64,000 bases of DNA. Source: Isoetes taiwanensis. Lineage: Eukaryota; Streptophyta; Lycopodiopsida; Isoetales; Isoetaceae. The notes beneath the pieces were generated by a model, which saw only the letters and a list, made by a program, of their open reading frames with translations, had not been told where the DNA came from and searched no databases. Shown here piece by piece: positions 47,901 to 58,140 of this stretch. The stretch is from assembly GCA_021234155.1 (NCBI GenBank), contig JAJEKV010000136.1, positions 62,001 to 126,000 of the forward strand, given 5' to 3'. Position 1 is the stretch's first letter. Every line of letters starts with the position of its first letter. A program made the translations under genes and the position numbers.

Positions 47901-48226
47901 GTGTTCGAACACGAGAAACCCTTTTTGTATTCCGGAATACACTTGCTATTCCAGAATAACAAACGGAAAAAAAAAATATCAAACCTTTTTTGTATTCATC
48001 CTGTTCAGGAAGAGCCAGAGGAAAAACAAAGCAGCAACTAGGCCATTTTCAATTTATTTCAATCACCTTGGAATTTTTTTTATTTGTTTTGTGGGGATAC
48101 AGGAATAAGGTTATAATTAATAAAAGGAGTTTTTTGTTTTGTTTTGGGGAGACCAGGGATACAGGATTTGGGTTACAAATGAAAGAGGGAATCTTATTCT
48201 GGAATACACTTTGTATTCCAGAATAC
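47901..48226. repeat. Left subterminal palindrome array
   Basis: GTGTTCGAACAC (47901), GTATTCCGGAATAC (47927-47940), CTATTCCAGAATAA (47946), TTATTCTGGAATAC (48194) and GTATTCCAGAATAC (48213-48226) are variants of one 14-base palindrome. Such arrays near transposon ends commonly bind transposase in plant CACTA and hAT elements. Confidence 0.8.
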
Positions 48227-49023
48227 GTTTTGGTTTTCAGAGAGACCTGGCATTTTTGTTTTTTCAGGCGATCTTTCTCTAGAGACTTAGCGCCTATGAT
48301 TTTAGTGTGGCGCTGGCTTTTACATAAGTTTTTGCTACAGGATAACCCATAGCTGGCTGCATCGTCTTGGGTTTATCGAAGCTGGTCTGGCACAGGCATG
48401 CTCTGATATGTTGAAGGCATCCTAACCTTCAAGGCATGCTCTAAAGGTATGCCAAGAGCCAGATTTGTGCCTTACGGAGCTGTGCCTGCTAAGATACGTT
48501 GAAGGTGAGGCCACAAGAAGGTGAGGTATTTTCTGTAATTCAGGCTCTGTGATACGTTGAAAGTGAGGATCCCCTCTTGATATCGCCTACAGAGCTGTGC
48601 CAGTAGAAGCTATTGCTTGGATTTACGCATTTTCCATTCCTAAATCGACTGCAGTTACGCATGTGAAGCCCATCTACTTCCTGCTGCGTAAATATCCGTG
48701 CAGAGCTTTTCTTTTGCATCTGCTCATATGGAGAACATTGCCGCCCTTGTTCTTTTCTTTTGCCCTTGCCGCCCCTGTTCTCTGAGAACCCACATCCCAA
48801 TTTTGTGCTTATATTGGACATGCAGGAGCCCAGAGTTTTTACCATTATTATATCCCTCGTTTATTTTGAAGCTTTCTTACAAGCTTGGCAAATGTTGTGA
48901 GAAAGAAATAGAAAAAATAGCTACTTAAAGATGGAAGGATCTCTGGACCAGAAGCATAAGTAATGGTCTACAGAAGGATGCAGATATTGAAACAGAACAG
49001 AGAATTCACAAGCTGCAACTTGA

Positions 49024-49519
49024 GTGGACTTAATGACCATCAGAGCTTTTCATAGCAAAGTTCTTCGGAGATATAGCCTTGGAACTGCCCTTGGTTTTCG
49101 TATAAGACACGGTGTTCTTATAAATATACCTGCGATCATTGTCTTTGTTGCTAAAAAGGTTCATAAGCAATGGCTTCTTGATGCTCAGAAGCTTCCAGCT
49201 GCAACACAGGTGTGTTTTTCTCTTCAGAGAGTAAGGCATGCATCCAGGTTGTTTCTTTGTAAAAAAGTCTTTGCTAAAACCAACATTATGTGAATGATGT
49301 TTTCATTAAAAAATTATGTTGTACTGTAAGTGTGCCAGTATATTCTGTTGTGCTATCCAATGTTCTAGGTCCGTGAGTATCCTGTACTTTTACTTCTCAA
49401 TTAACTACATCTTGATTGTACAGGGTCCTGGAGGAGTCTGATATGATGTAGATGTTGTGCAATTTTATTATTTTGGTGCATCTTCAGTCACACCTAAGGA
49501 GCAGATCTACATAGAAACG
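49024..49519 (+). pseudogene. NAL1-like trypsin-type protease, captured exon fragments
   Basis: The first piece (49024-49209) reads LMTIRAFHSKVLRRYSLGTA, GFRIRHGVLINIPAI and VFVAKKVHKQWL, then ends LPAATQ. The second starts after a TACAG acceptor (49424): GPGGV, a TGA, YDVDVVQFYYFGAS, TPKEQIYIE. These match the N-terminal part of the plant NAL1 / trypsin-like family (GVLTNIPAI-VFV, GPGGVWCDVDVVEF). The TGA replaces the conserved tryptophan codon. About 40 codons upstream (TEQRIHKLQLE) may be a further degenerate exon. The catalytic His-Asp-Ser part is absent. An intron is kept, so the fragment was copied as DNA. It is the gene cargo of the 47352-51517 transposon. Confidence 0.85.
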
Positions 49520-50320
49520 AACTGCACATCTGGGCAAACGAATCAATATGCACATCTGTCTAGCTAGAAAAAACGTGGATATATTGAAGAGTTTGTTGTC
49601 TTACAGCTCTCAAATGCATTGGAGAATCTGGACCAGTACATGCCAGCCCTGTTTTATTACATGCCAGTCCCATTTTAGGACTCTAGATCTATTACTTAGA
49701 CAGTTTGATTGAATGGCTGCCTACCACATCATCTTAAATGGCCTAAATTCGTATTTTGACACTCTCCATCACAGGTTACATTCTTTCTCCAGTGTTGCCA
49801 AGGTAGCTCCTTACAGAAACTACTTAAATCGAACAGAGCTTACAAGGTAGAACCCAAGTTGTAGAGGATTTACATATACATGCTCAGTTTTACAGAAACT
49901 AACGGGAGGAATTGGCTGAAATCATTTATATGTTGGAGAAACTATTATCAATTGAGCAGGACCATTCCATACTATTAAAGTAAAAACTTTGCAGTCATTT
50001 CATTGGGTTGTTTGGCATTAAGTATCCAATATTATATGAGATACAACATGAGATTTACATGAGATTTAAGTTGGGCCTGGTGTCTACCTTTTCATTTGGT
50101 AAACATTCAATGTTATTTGAGATACAGCCAAATTAGGAGTTCTCTCCTCTCTTTATCCATTGATTTGCTTCTTGGCCATCTCTATTGTTAAGCATGGATT
50201 CAATCTGCACATTTGTCTAGCTAGAAAAACGAACTGCACATTTGGGCAAATGAATCAATCTGCACATCTGTCTAGCTAGAAAAAACGTGGATTGCCTTAC
50301 AGCTCTCAAGTGCATTAGAG
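49520..50320. repeat. Internal duplication inside the transposon
   Basis: AACTGCACATCTGGGCAAAC, GCACATCTGTCTAGCTAG and AAAAAACGTGGAT at 49519-49580 recur at 50206-50300, followed in both by CTTACAGCTCTCAA(A/G)TGCATT. The sequence between is unrelated. Confidence 0.75.
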
Positions 50321-50837
50321 AAAATAAGAAGAGTGTCAGTAGGCATTGTATTCCTTACAAAAATGGTTCTACTGCATCACTATGAATTTCACTTGTCCAA
50401 GCTTAACCTTCCTATGAAAGCTTTTACAAAGTTTTATTTTCATTCAAGCCGTCTTAGGATTTGAATTTCGCAAAACATTATAATACATTTTGAGTTTCCA
50501 TTAGAAGCTCATCAGATTAGCACTGGTAATAAACTTGCACTGTTAGTTATTCATCTGCACATCCTTTTCTCACTTCCTTTTCTCACTGCTAATCAACAAG
50601 AGGAACCATATCTACCCCATATCATAAACTGCATAAAAAACACGTATTTTGGATGGCATCTCTGTGGGTAACTCCAAGTTTGCAATGCTTAGAACATGAT
50701 TTGGAAGTTCTAGATCAAATATCACCAGCTCAAGTGTAATCTGATTCGTGCTAAGCATGCTCAGCTTAAATTATTTTCATATTGGTTCTTCATTTTTAAT
50801 TGAGCGTATCTAAAGGTAATAACATGATAAATGTTTG

Positions 50838-51014
50838 ATTCCGGAATACGTGCTTGATTTCTTAGAAAGCAAAGGTGTATTCGAGAATACACATTTGCTT
50901 TCTCAGGAAAGCAAAAGTGTATTCCAGAATACACTTTTACCTTCTCTGAAAATCCAAAGTGTATTCTGGAATACACGTTTGTCTTTAAGAAAAGCAAAGT
51001 GTATTCCAGAATAC
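50838..51014. repeat. Right subterminal palindrome array
   Basis: Five copies: GATTCCGGAATACG (50838), GTATTCGAGAATAC (50877-50890), GTATTCCAGAATAC (50919-50932), GTATTCTGGAATAC (50961-50974) and GTATTCCAGAATAC (51001-51014), spaced about 40 bases. Each is flanked by AAAGT/ACTTT, so the palindrome is up to 24 bases long. Confidence 0.85.
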
Positions 51015-53287
51015 ACTTTTGTTTTTATATTTTTTGTTTTATGTGTCCTACTGTTCATTTAGTTACTTGATTATTTTCTTGTTTTTTTTTCAGCCACTAG
51101 AACGTCAAACATGTTTGATGGAATAACTAAACGGGGAGACTTGGGATAGATACCTAGTTGTAATGGCTGACGAGTGTATTGTTCGATGCGCAACAAATTT
51201 TGAGGGTGCCAAATTGATGTACTTAAAAAATTTAAAGAAATAATTATTATTTTTTCTTCTCCATTTTGATGTTTTTGATATTTCGCTTTGAAAAATTTTG
51301 TATCCATGTCTAGATTTTGCCATTTTCAAGGGTGTTTCTTTGGAAAAATAAACTTGTCACTTAATAAGGAGCCAAAATGAGGGGGAAAAAAATTTTGAAC
51401 CTTTTAAAATTCTCAAGTTTATCTAAAAAATGCCAATTTTAAGAGCATGGTGTTTTCTGAAAGGGAATCTTTGAAACGGGAGTTATGCAACACTCCCGTT
51501 TAATTTGCAACCTTGTTATAACGTGGTCAGCACCAAATGGTTGTTTAAGGTCAAGAGAGATGCGGCTGGCCAAGTAGAATGGTGGAAAGCAAGATTTGTT
51601 GCGAGAGGTTTCTCTCAAGTGGAAGGCGTTGATTTCTTTGATACTTTTTCATCTGTAGTGTGTATGTCTTCCATTCAAAGCCTGCTTGCTTTTGCTGCTC
51701 ATGCTAATCTTGAAGTACACCAAATGGATGTGCGTACTGCTTTTCTTCATGGAGAGCTTCAAGAGGGAATTTTTATTTTCCAACTTGAAGGTTATATCAA
51801 GAGCGGCCAAGAACATCTTGTTTGCAAGTTGAAGAAAGCATTATATAGGCTGAAACAATCTCCAAAGGCATGGTATAATCGTGTTAATGCTTACCTTTTG
51901 TCTCTTGGTTTTACAAGTACTGAGGCAGATGGCAATCTTTATGTGAAGACCGTGGGAGAATTTCTTGTCATTGTCGCCTTGTACGTTGATGATTGTATCC
52001 TTGTTGCAAATCATATGTCTTTGTTACTTCAAGTGAAAGAGAAGCTCTCCACAAAATTTGACATGAAAGACATGCGGGAGATAAGTTGTTGCCTGAGCAT
52101 ATAGGTGGTGAGAAATCGTGAAGAGGGTTGGTTGAGGTTAGTTTCAAAGCAAATATATTGATGATGTACTTATAAGATTCAACATGCAAGATAGCAAACC
52201 AGTCTCAACACCTATGGGGACGTATGTCAAACTTACATCTGCTATGTCTCCTAAAACGGATTTCGAGATAGCTCACATGCGTCAGGTTCCTTACCGACAT
52301 GCTGTGGGTTGCTTGATTTATCTGGTAGTATGTACAAGACCAGACTTGTCATATGCAGTGGGAGTGGTTAGCTAGTTCTTGGAAAATCCAAGTGAAGCAC
52401 ATTGGACATCAGTGAAGCGCATTATGCGCTATCTTCAAGGGACAAGAGATCATGCTTATTATTATTCTAGGGCTACTGATAAAGAATCATTCAGATTGGT
52501 TGGATATAGTGATTTTGATTGGGCAGACGAACAAGATACTAGAACTTGGGGATTCTGTTATATCGTGAAAGAGTAAGAAACAGACAATAATGGCATTATC
52601 TAGTACAGAATTCGAATATGTTGCGGCTAGCTTTGCTGCGCAAGAAGCAATCTGGTTACATCAATTGTTGAGAGACTATACTGGAGCAACAAGCACCTGC
52701 TTTATTATATGGTGATAATCAAAGTGCAATTGCTATGGCTCTCTCTAAAGTACCATCCAAGAACTCGTCACATTGGAACAAGATATAATTTTATAAAAGA
52801 CCAAGTTCAAAATGGTGTGATTAGTTTCTTATACTGCCCAACTATAGAGATGCTAGCTGACATACTGACTAAAGCACTTGCCCGAGACAAATTTCAGCAT
52901 GACAGAAACTTACTGAAGATTATGACAGATCCAGGCTGAAGTGGGAGTGATAAAATATGGAAGTATAGTTAGCCATGGTCTGTCCACCTGGCATAACTGA
53001 ACCGTCGCATATGTCCTAATGCTTACTTTTGTATATGTTCTCAATCATTCCATCTATATATTTTCACAAACTAGTTTTGTCTCTGTGATTTCTTGTTTGG
53101 TTCTTGCTAAAAAAAATTAGTCATGCAATGAATCACAGAGAGGAAACCCAGTTTGTGGAATAGGTAGATGAATTTTTATTGAATGAGAACGTATACAAAA
53201 GTAAGCATTAGGACAGATGCGACGGTTCAGTTATGCCAGGTGGTCAGACCATGGCTGATTATATTTCCATATTTTATCACTCCCACT

Positions 53288-54795
53288 TCAGCCTGGATTT
53301 GTCATAATCTTCGGTAAGTTTCTGTCATGCTGAAATTTGTCTCGGGCAAGTGCTTTAGTCAGTATGTCAGCTAGCATCTCTATAGTTGGGCAGTATAAGA
53401 AACTGATCACACCATTTTGAACTTGGTCTTTTATAAAATGATAATGTGACCAGTTCTTGGATGGTACTTTAGAGAGTTAGCCATAGCAATTGCACTTTGA
53501 TTATCACCATATAATAAAATAGGTGCTCGTTGCTCCAACATAATTCCTCTCAACAGTTGACGTAACCAGATTGCTTCTTGTGCAGCAAAGCTAGATGCAA
53601 CATATTCGGATTTTGTACTAGATAGTGCCACTATTGTCTGTTTCTTACTCTTCTACGATATAACAGAATCTCCAAGCAAGAAGACGAATCTGGAAGTAGA
53701 TCTTCTAGTATCTTGTCCGCCTGCCCAATCTGAATCAGTATATCCAACCAATCTGAATGATTCTTTATCATCAACTCTAGAATAATATAAAGCATGATCC
53801 CTTGTTCCTTAAAGATATCGCATAATGCGCTTCACTGCTGTCCAATGTGCTTCACCTGGATTTTCCAAGAACTGGCTAACCACTCCCACTGCATATGACA
53901 AGTCTGGACTTGTACATATTGCTAGATAAATCAAGCAACCCACAGCGTGTCAATAAGGAACCTGACGCATGTGAGCTATCTCGAAATCCGTTTTAGGAGA
54001 CATATCAGATGTAAGTTTTACATACGTCTCCGCAGCTGTTGAGACTGGTTTGCTATCTTGCATGTTGAATCTTATAAGCACATCATCAATATATTTGCTT
54101 TGAACTAACCTCAACCAACCCTCTTCACGATTTCTCACCACCTGTATGCCAAGACAATAACTGATCTCCCCCATGTCTTTCATGTCGAATTCTGCGGAGA
54201 GCTGCTCTTTCACTTGAAGCAATGAAGACATATGATTGGCAAGAAGGATACAATCATCAACGTACAAGGCGACAATGACAAAAAATTCTCCCACGGTTTT
54301 AACATAAACATTGCCATCTGCCTCAGTACCTGTAAAACCAAGAGACAAAAGATAAGCATTAATGCGATCATACCATGCCTTAGGGGATTGCTTGAGCCCA
54401 TATAATGCTTTCTTCAACTTGCAAACAAGATGTTCTTGGCCGCTTTTGACATAACCTTCAGGTTGGGAAATAAAAATCTCCTCTTGAAGCTCTCCATGAA
54501 GAAAAGCAATGCGTACATCCATTTGGTGTACTTCAAGATTAGCATGAGCAGCAAAAGAAAGCAGGATTCGAATGGAAGGCATATGCACTACAGGTGAGAA
54601 TGTATCAAAGAAATCAATGCCTTCCACTTGAGAGAAACCTCTCGCAACAAACCTTGCCTTCCACCGATCTACTTGGCCAGCCGCATCTCGCTTAACCTTA
54701 AACAACCATTTGGTGCTGACCACATTGCGCCCAGGCGGAAGATGAGCAAGCTCCCACGTGTCATTCTTCATCAAAGAGGCATATTCTTCATCCAT
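53288..54795 (-). pseudogene. Copia reverse transcriptase and RNase H, broken
   Basis: RT (54795-53950) has STKWLFKVKRDAAG, KARFVARGFSQVEG, HQMDVRIAFLHGEL, LYGLKQSPKAWY and LYVDDCILLANH (YVDD). It stops at a TGA after RQVPY, where element 2 has CGA, so a single C-to-T change. RNase H continues downstream with MALSSTKSEYVA and LYGDNQSAIAMANS and ends at 53288. With the 4-base deletion upstream this copy needs at least two repairs to be functional, so it could only move with help from another element. Confidence 0.9.
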
Positions 54796-57557
54796 AGCTT
54801 TCTGCCACTCGCATTCTCTCCTTCTAAAGCTTCTTGAACACTTGCAGGTTCAAGGAGAGCAGGATCAGCACTGACCATTAAGCCTCTTGATTTCATTCTC
54901 CTAAGAGGTGACTCTCTTGCTTCAATCGCTTTGGTGCTAAGGTAGCTAGTGCGGCCAGATTTTGTAGTGCCTCTATTTGGCCGAGGATCACTCTGTATGG
55001 GCGTGGGCCTCCTACGATTGACACTGTCATAAATTAATGGATGCCCTTGCAAGATTATACTTGGGACTTCCTCAATATCCATGATCAGTTGTGCATGCAC
55101 TGGGGGCTGATTTTCTGCTATCATAGAAGGGGTATCTTTGACTTGTATAGTTTCCTGACTCACACCACTTGATGATGCTTCATGTGTGAAGGTGGGTGGC
55201 TGAAAATCAAACTCTAAATCTCCCACTAGAGTGTTATCCATCATACACCAATCATCAAGTGTATCAATGTCATCCAAACTGGGGGAGCTATGCAGAAAAC
55301 TGTTGGAGGTACTCCCACTATTCTGCACACTAAATATGCCAATTGCTCCCCCATACAATTCATGTTCATTGACGATGACATCTCTACTAATCAATAGTGT
55401 TCTTCCAACCAAGCTATATAATCTGTATGCCTTCGCCTCAGTTGCATATCCAACAAGCATACATTTTTCACTTTGCGTATCCAACTTCTTCCTTTTCTCT
55501 TTATGAACATGGGCATAAGCAACACATCTGAATATCCGTATATGGCTAAGGGCTGGCGTCTTTCCTGTCCATGCTTCATATGGGGTAATGCCATTCACTC
55601 CGGACGTAGGCAACCTATTTCTCAAGTAACCTGCTGTTGTTACTGCTTCTCCCCAGAACATGTTAGGCATACTAGCAAAATTCAACATTGCTTTAGCACT
55701 TTCCATCAAGGTCCTATTCATGCGTTCTGCAACTCCATTTTGTTGCGGAGTATATGGCGTTGTGTGCTGGTGAATAATGCCTGTCTCCTTGCAATATTGA
55801 TCAAATTCCCCTGAAAAATACTCTCCACCACCATCGCTTCGCAGAACCTTAATTAATTGCCATGTTTGTCTTTCCATTTGAATGCGGAACTCTCTAAACA
55901 TAGCTAGTACTTCAGATTTTCTTGCAAGAAGTCTAACTATCACAAACCTGGAAAAATCATCGATGAAGGTCAACATATAGCGTTTCCTTCCCATAGTCAT
56001 GGTCTGCATTGGCCCACATATGTCAGAGTGTACAATCTCCAAAGGTGCACTGGCTCTCCCACTTTCTCCTACTGGAAATGATGTTCTACTATGTTTTTCC
56101 ATCACGCACGCCTCACAGAATTCATGCATATCATCTTCAAAGGATTCAAGACCATCAACCATCCTCTCCTTTGCTAGTTTCTTAAGTGCTTGAATATTTG
56201 GATGTCCCATTCTATTATGCCATTGTTGAATGTGCGTCACATTTGCCTTCACTGCTAGTGCTTGTGCTGGGTCCTTCATTCTTGCATCAAGCCTATAAAG
56301 ACTATCCACTCGTGTGCCACTTGCAATTTGATCTCCAAACTCATCAAATATAGTGCATTTAGTTTTTGTAAAGAGGGCACTTAAACCTGTATCTGCAATT
56401 TTCCCTACTGATAATAAGGATTGCGTCAACCCTGGCACATAATGCACATTTTGTATCTCTTGGACCTTTGCTCCACATTGGACCATTATTGAGCCTCTCC
56501 CACTGATCTCGAGTGATCTATTATCCCCTATGTAAACCTGTCTCTTATTTGTAAAGGGCTCAAATGTATGAAAAACTTCTCTCATTGGAGTCATGTGCAT
56601 GGATGCACCAGAGTCCAGCCACAAAACTCTATCTTCTCCACTGCCTGGAGAGTTTCGCACCATAAATAACTTCCCATCATGCCTGACATCCCTGGTTCCT
56701 CTTTCTTCACTACGGGCTCTGAATCTGTTACGATCATTTGGCACTCTGACTCTACAATCTCTTGATATATGTCCTAGTTTGTTACATCTATAGCAGGGCC
56801 CTTTGTTGGTTCTCTCTACTCTCCCACTGCTTTCAGATCTCATTCTGTCATAGGATCCCTTACTTGTCCCTGCTCCAACTGATCCAAATATAATGGGCTT
56901 CTTCCCAAGCCAAGGCTTCTTCCTTTTTGTGAAGAAAGCAACATTCTTTGATTCCCCTTTCATCTTCAACTTCCTCTCCTCTTCAAGTAATGTTGATACT
57001 ATGGAATCAAAATTCTGATTTGGGATATTTGTTAGTGTGGTCACTGCTTGCCCAAATTCAGGTATAAGTCCCTTAAGCAGCACTGCCATCTGATCTTCCA
57101 CAGGGACGATTGACTTGACACATGCCAGGCGCACCACCAAAGATCGTAGCCTGCTTAAGAATTCTGCCACACTTTCCCCTGATTCCATCGTAATTGCAAA
57201 CAATTGCTGCTTTAAAGACAATTCACAGTTTTTCCCTGATCCACCAAATGCCTTAGTAAGGTCATCCCAATTTGTTTTAGCATTCTTCTGCAAATCAATT
57301 AGATGGACATGGCCTTCTCCCAGTGCCAGTCCTATGGTAGTGACTGCCTTTTTCTCCCTTTTCTCCCACTCAAGGGCTTTGTCAGCATCTGCTGGTTTGG
57401 GTTCACTACCGTCAACTAATCCCCATGTGGATTCCCTCATTAACACCATTTGTAATTTCAAGGACCAGGTATGAAAATTCTCCCCAGTAAATTTTTCCAG
57501 GAATTTTTCTAGAAACTTATCAATGCTCTGTGCTGTGTTTGTCATTTCGAAATTCAA
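54771..57557 (-). CDS. Copia gag-protease-integrase reading frame, 928 codons
   Basis: From the N-terminus: a retrotransposon gag domain (GENFHTWSLKLQMVL... to about residue 210), a zinc knuckle CYRCNKLGHISRDC (about 255-268), protease DSGASMHM (about 315), the GAG-pre-integrase HNRMGHPN...FCEACVMEKHS, and integrase catalytic residues in SDICGPM, LRSDGGGEY and NGVAERMNRTLM (DDE). The integrase C-terminus follows (RIFRCVAYAHVHKEKRKKLD). The frame ends in NASGRKLWMKNMPL because four bases (GAGT, compared with element 2) are missing just before 54820; RT continues in another frame. It makes the capsid and integration proteins of the element. The ATG at 57557 could be replaced by the in-frame ATG at 57545. 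Confidence 0.92.
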   Translation of the reverse strand: MNFEMTNTAQSIDKFLEKFLEKFTGENFHTWSLKLQMVLMRESTWGLVDGSEPKPADADKALEWEKREKKAVTTIGLALGEGHVHLIDLQKNAKTNWDDLTKAFGGSGKNCELSLKQQLFAITMESGESVAEFLSRLRSLVVRLACVKSIVPVEDQMAVLLKGLIPEFGQAVTTLTNIPNQNFDSIVSTLLEEERKLKMKGESKNVAFFTKRKKPWLGKKPIIFGSVGAGTSKGSYDRMRSESSGRVERTNKGPCYRCNKLGHISRDCRVRVPNDRNRFRARSEERGTRDVRHDGKLFMVRNSPGSGEDRVLWLDSGASMHMTPMREVFHTFEPFTNKRQVYIGDNRSLEISGRGSIMVQCGAKVQEIQNVHYVPGLTQSLLSVGKIADTGLSALFTKTKCTIFDEFGDQIASGTRVDSLYRLDARMKDPAQALAVKANVTHIQQWHNRMGHPNIQALKKLAKERMVDGLESFEDDMHEFCEACVMEKHSRTSFPVGESGRASAPLEIVHSDICGPMQTMTMGRKRYMLTFIDDFSRFVIVRLLARKSEVLAMFREFRIQMERQTWQLIKVLRSDGGGEYFSGEFDQYCKETGIIHQHTTPYTPQQNGVAERMNRTLMESAKAMLNFASMPNMFWGEAVTTAGYLRNRLPTSGVNGITPYEAWTGKTPALSHIRIFRCVAYAHVHKEKRKKLDTQSEKCMLVGYATEAKAYRLYSLVGRTLLISRDVIVNEHELYGGAIGIFSVQNSGSTSNSFLHSSPSLDDIDTLDDWCMMDNTLVGDLEFDFQPPTFTHEASSSGVSQETIQVKDTPSMIAENQPPVHAQLIMDIEEVPSIILQGHPLIYDSVNRRRPTPIQSDPRPNRGTTKSGRTSYLSTKAIEARESPLRRMKSRGLMVSADPALLEPASVQEALEGENASGRKLWMKNMPL

Positions 57558-57960
57558 AGGAATTGAAATTTATGAAATACCTTTGTAATTCTTCAATGGA
57601 AGGATAATCATTCAAAAACACTCCTACGGTTTGATAGAAAACGATTGATCTGGTTTTTGGATATAGCGACATGGGGAATAATCTTCTGTTTTAGGGTAAT
57701 AATCTTCTGTGTTGGCTGCCGCTTGTGAACAAATCCTCCAGATTTGCGCTGATATTTCTCAAAAGGCCGCTGCTGCAAAAGCCGATGCTGCCTATATATG
57801 GGCTGGGAAACCTTATTTGGTTTCTGATCTTTAATTGGATTTTGAATTCTGGAAGATACCATCTGTGATTTGCGCTGTTGTAGCCGATGGTTGATTGTGA
57901 GCAAAGCAAGGCGAATTTTGATTTCTCTTCTATTGTCGTCCTTGCTCTTACCCATCGCTG

Positions 57961-57973
57961 GGCTCTGATACCA
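57961..57973 (-). other. Copia primer-binding site (initiator Met-tRNA)
   Basis: TGGTATCAGAGCC on the minus strand, directly adjacent to the 5' LTR. Same tRNA primer as the element at 6.6 kb. Confidence 0.9.
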
Positions 57974-58140
57974 TAAAGAAATTAGTCATGCAATGAATCA
58001 CAGAGAGGAAACCCAGTTTGTGGAATAGGTAGATGAATTTTTATTGAATGAGAACGTATACAAAAGTAAGCATCAGGACGGTTCAGTTATGCCAGGTGGA
58101 CAGACCATGGCTGATTATATTTCCATATTTTATCACTTGC

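Larger units (their letters stand above)
47352..51517. mobile_element. 4,166-bp DNA transposon with TIRs, palindrome arrays and captured gene exons
   Basis: The ends are AACAAGGTTGCA and its exact inverse; similarity continues over about 25 bases per end (AAACGGGAG shared after a 4-base variable patch). Flanking ATAA occurs once on each side (47348-47351, 51518-51521), and the intact relative at 54715-54735 shows only one copy's worth of sequence, so ATAA is the target duplication. Subterminal arrays of a palindromic motif (GTATTCCAGAATAC and variants) lie about 550-875 bases from the left end and 500-680 bases from the right end. I see no transposase, so it is probably non-autonomous. The interior holds NAL1-like protease exons (49024-49519) and other frames without known domains. 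A 9-bp hairpin (AAACGGGAG/CTCCCGTTT) lies at the right end. Confidence 0.8.
46540..53107 (+). mobile_element. Copia element 2, 5'-truncated and split by a DNA transposon
   Basis: It enters at the integrase C-terminus (CVTYAHVHKEKRKNLD, 46550) and continues through LISRHVIFNEHELYGGAIG, VQEALEGDNASEWQKAMDEE and LAHLPPG (47340). After the transposon (47352-51517) RT resumes: STKWLFKVKRDAAG, KARFVARGFSQVEG, HQMDVRTAFLHGEL, LYRLKQSPKAWY, LYVDDCILVANH. RNase H follows ([25 protein letters not shown]). Several stops break it. The 3' LTR starts at 52948 (TGATAAAATATGG) after GAAGTGGGAG and runs to about 53107, where copia element 3 begins. It is the same family as element 3 but older: gag, protease and most of integrase are absent. 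Confidence 0.9.
53108..58135 (-). mobile_element. Copia element 3, nearly complete, young
   Basis: It is flanked by the 5-bp target duplication CTTGC (53103-53107 and 58136-58140). LTRs are 53108-53279 and 57974-58135 (172 and 162 bp); they differ by only about three substitutions, one small A-run change and a 9-base indel, so insertion was recent. On the minus strand the LTR starts TGATAAAATATGG and ends in TTTA. The primer-binding site TGGTATCAGAGCC (57961-57973) touches the 5' LTR, and GAAGTGGGAG precedes the 3' LTR. It lies at or just past the end of copia element 2's 3' LTR in the opposite orientation. Coding breaks (see the pol entries) suggest it is not autonomous now. Confidence 0.95.

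Noticed and set aside
50838-51014. CRISPR-like array (regular 40-base spacing of a palindrome)
   Set aside because: Eukaryotic context, spacers are not unique, no cas genes; better explained as transposon subterminal repeats.
55473-55814. Plus-strand frames opposite copia element 3
   Set aside because: They are shadows of the integrase reading frame on the minus strand.
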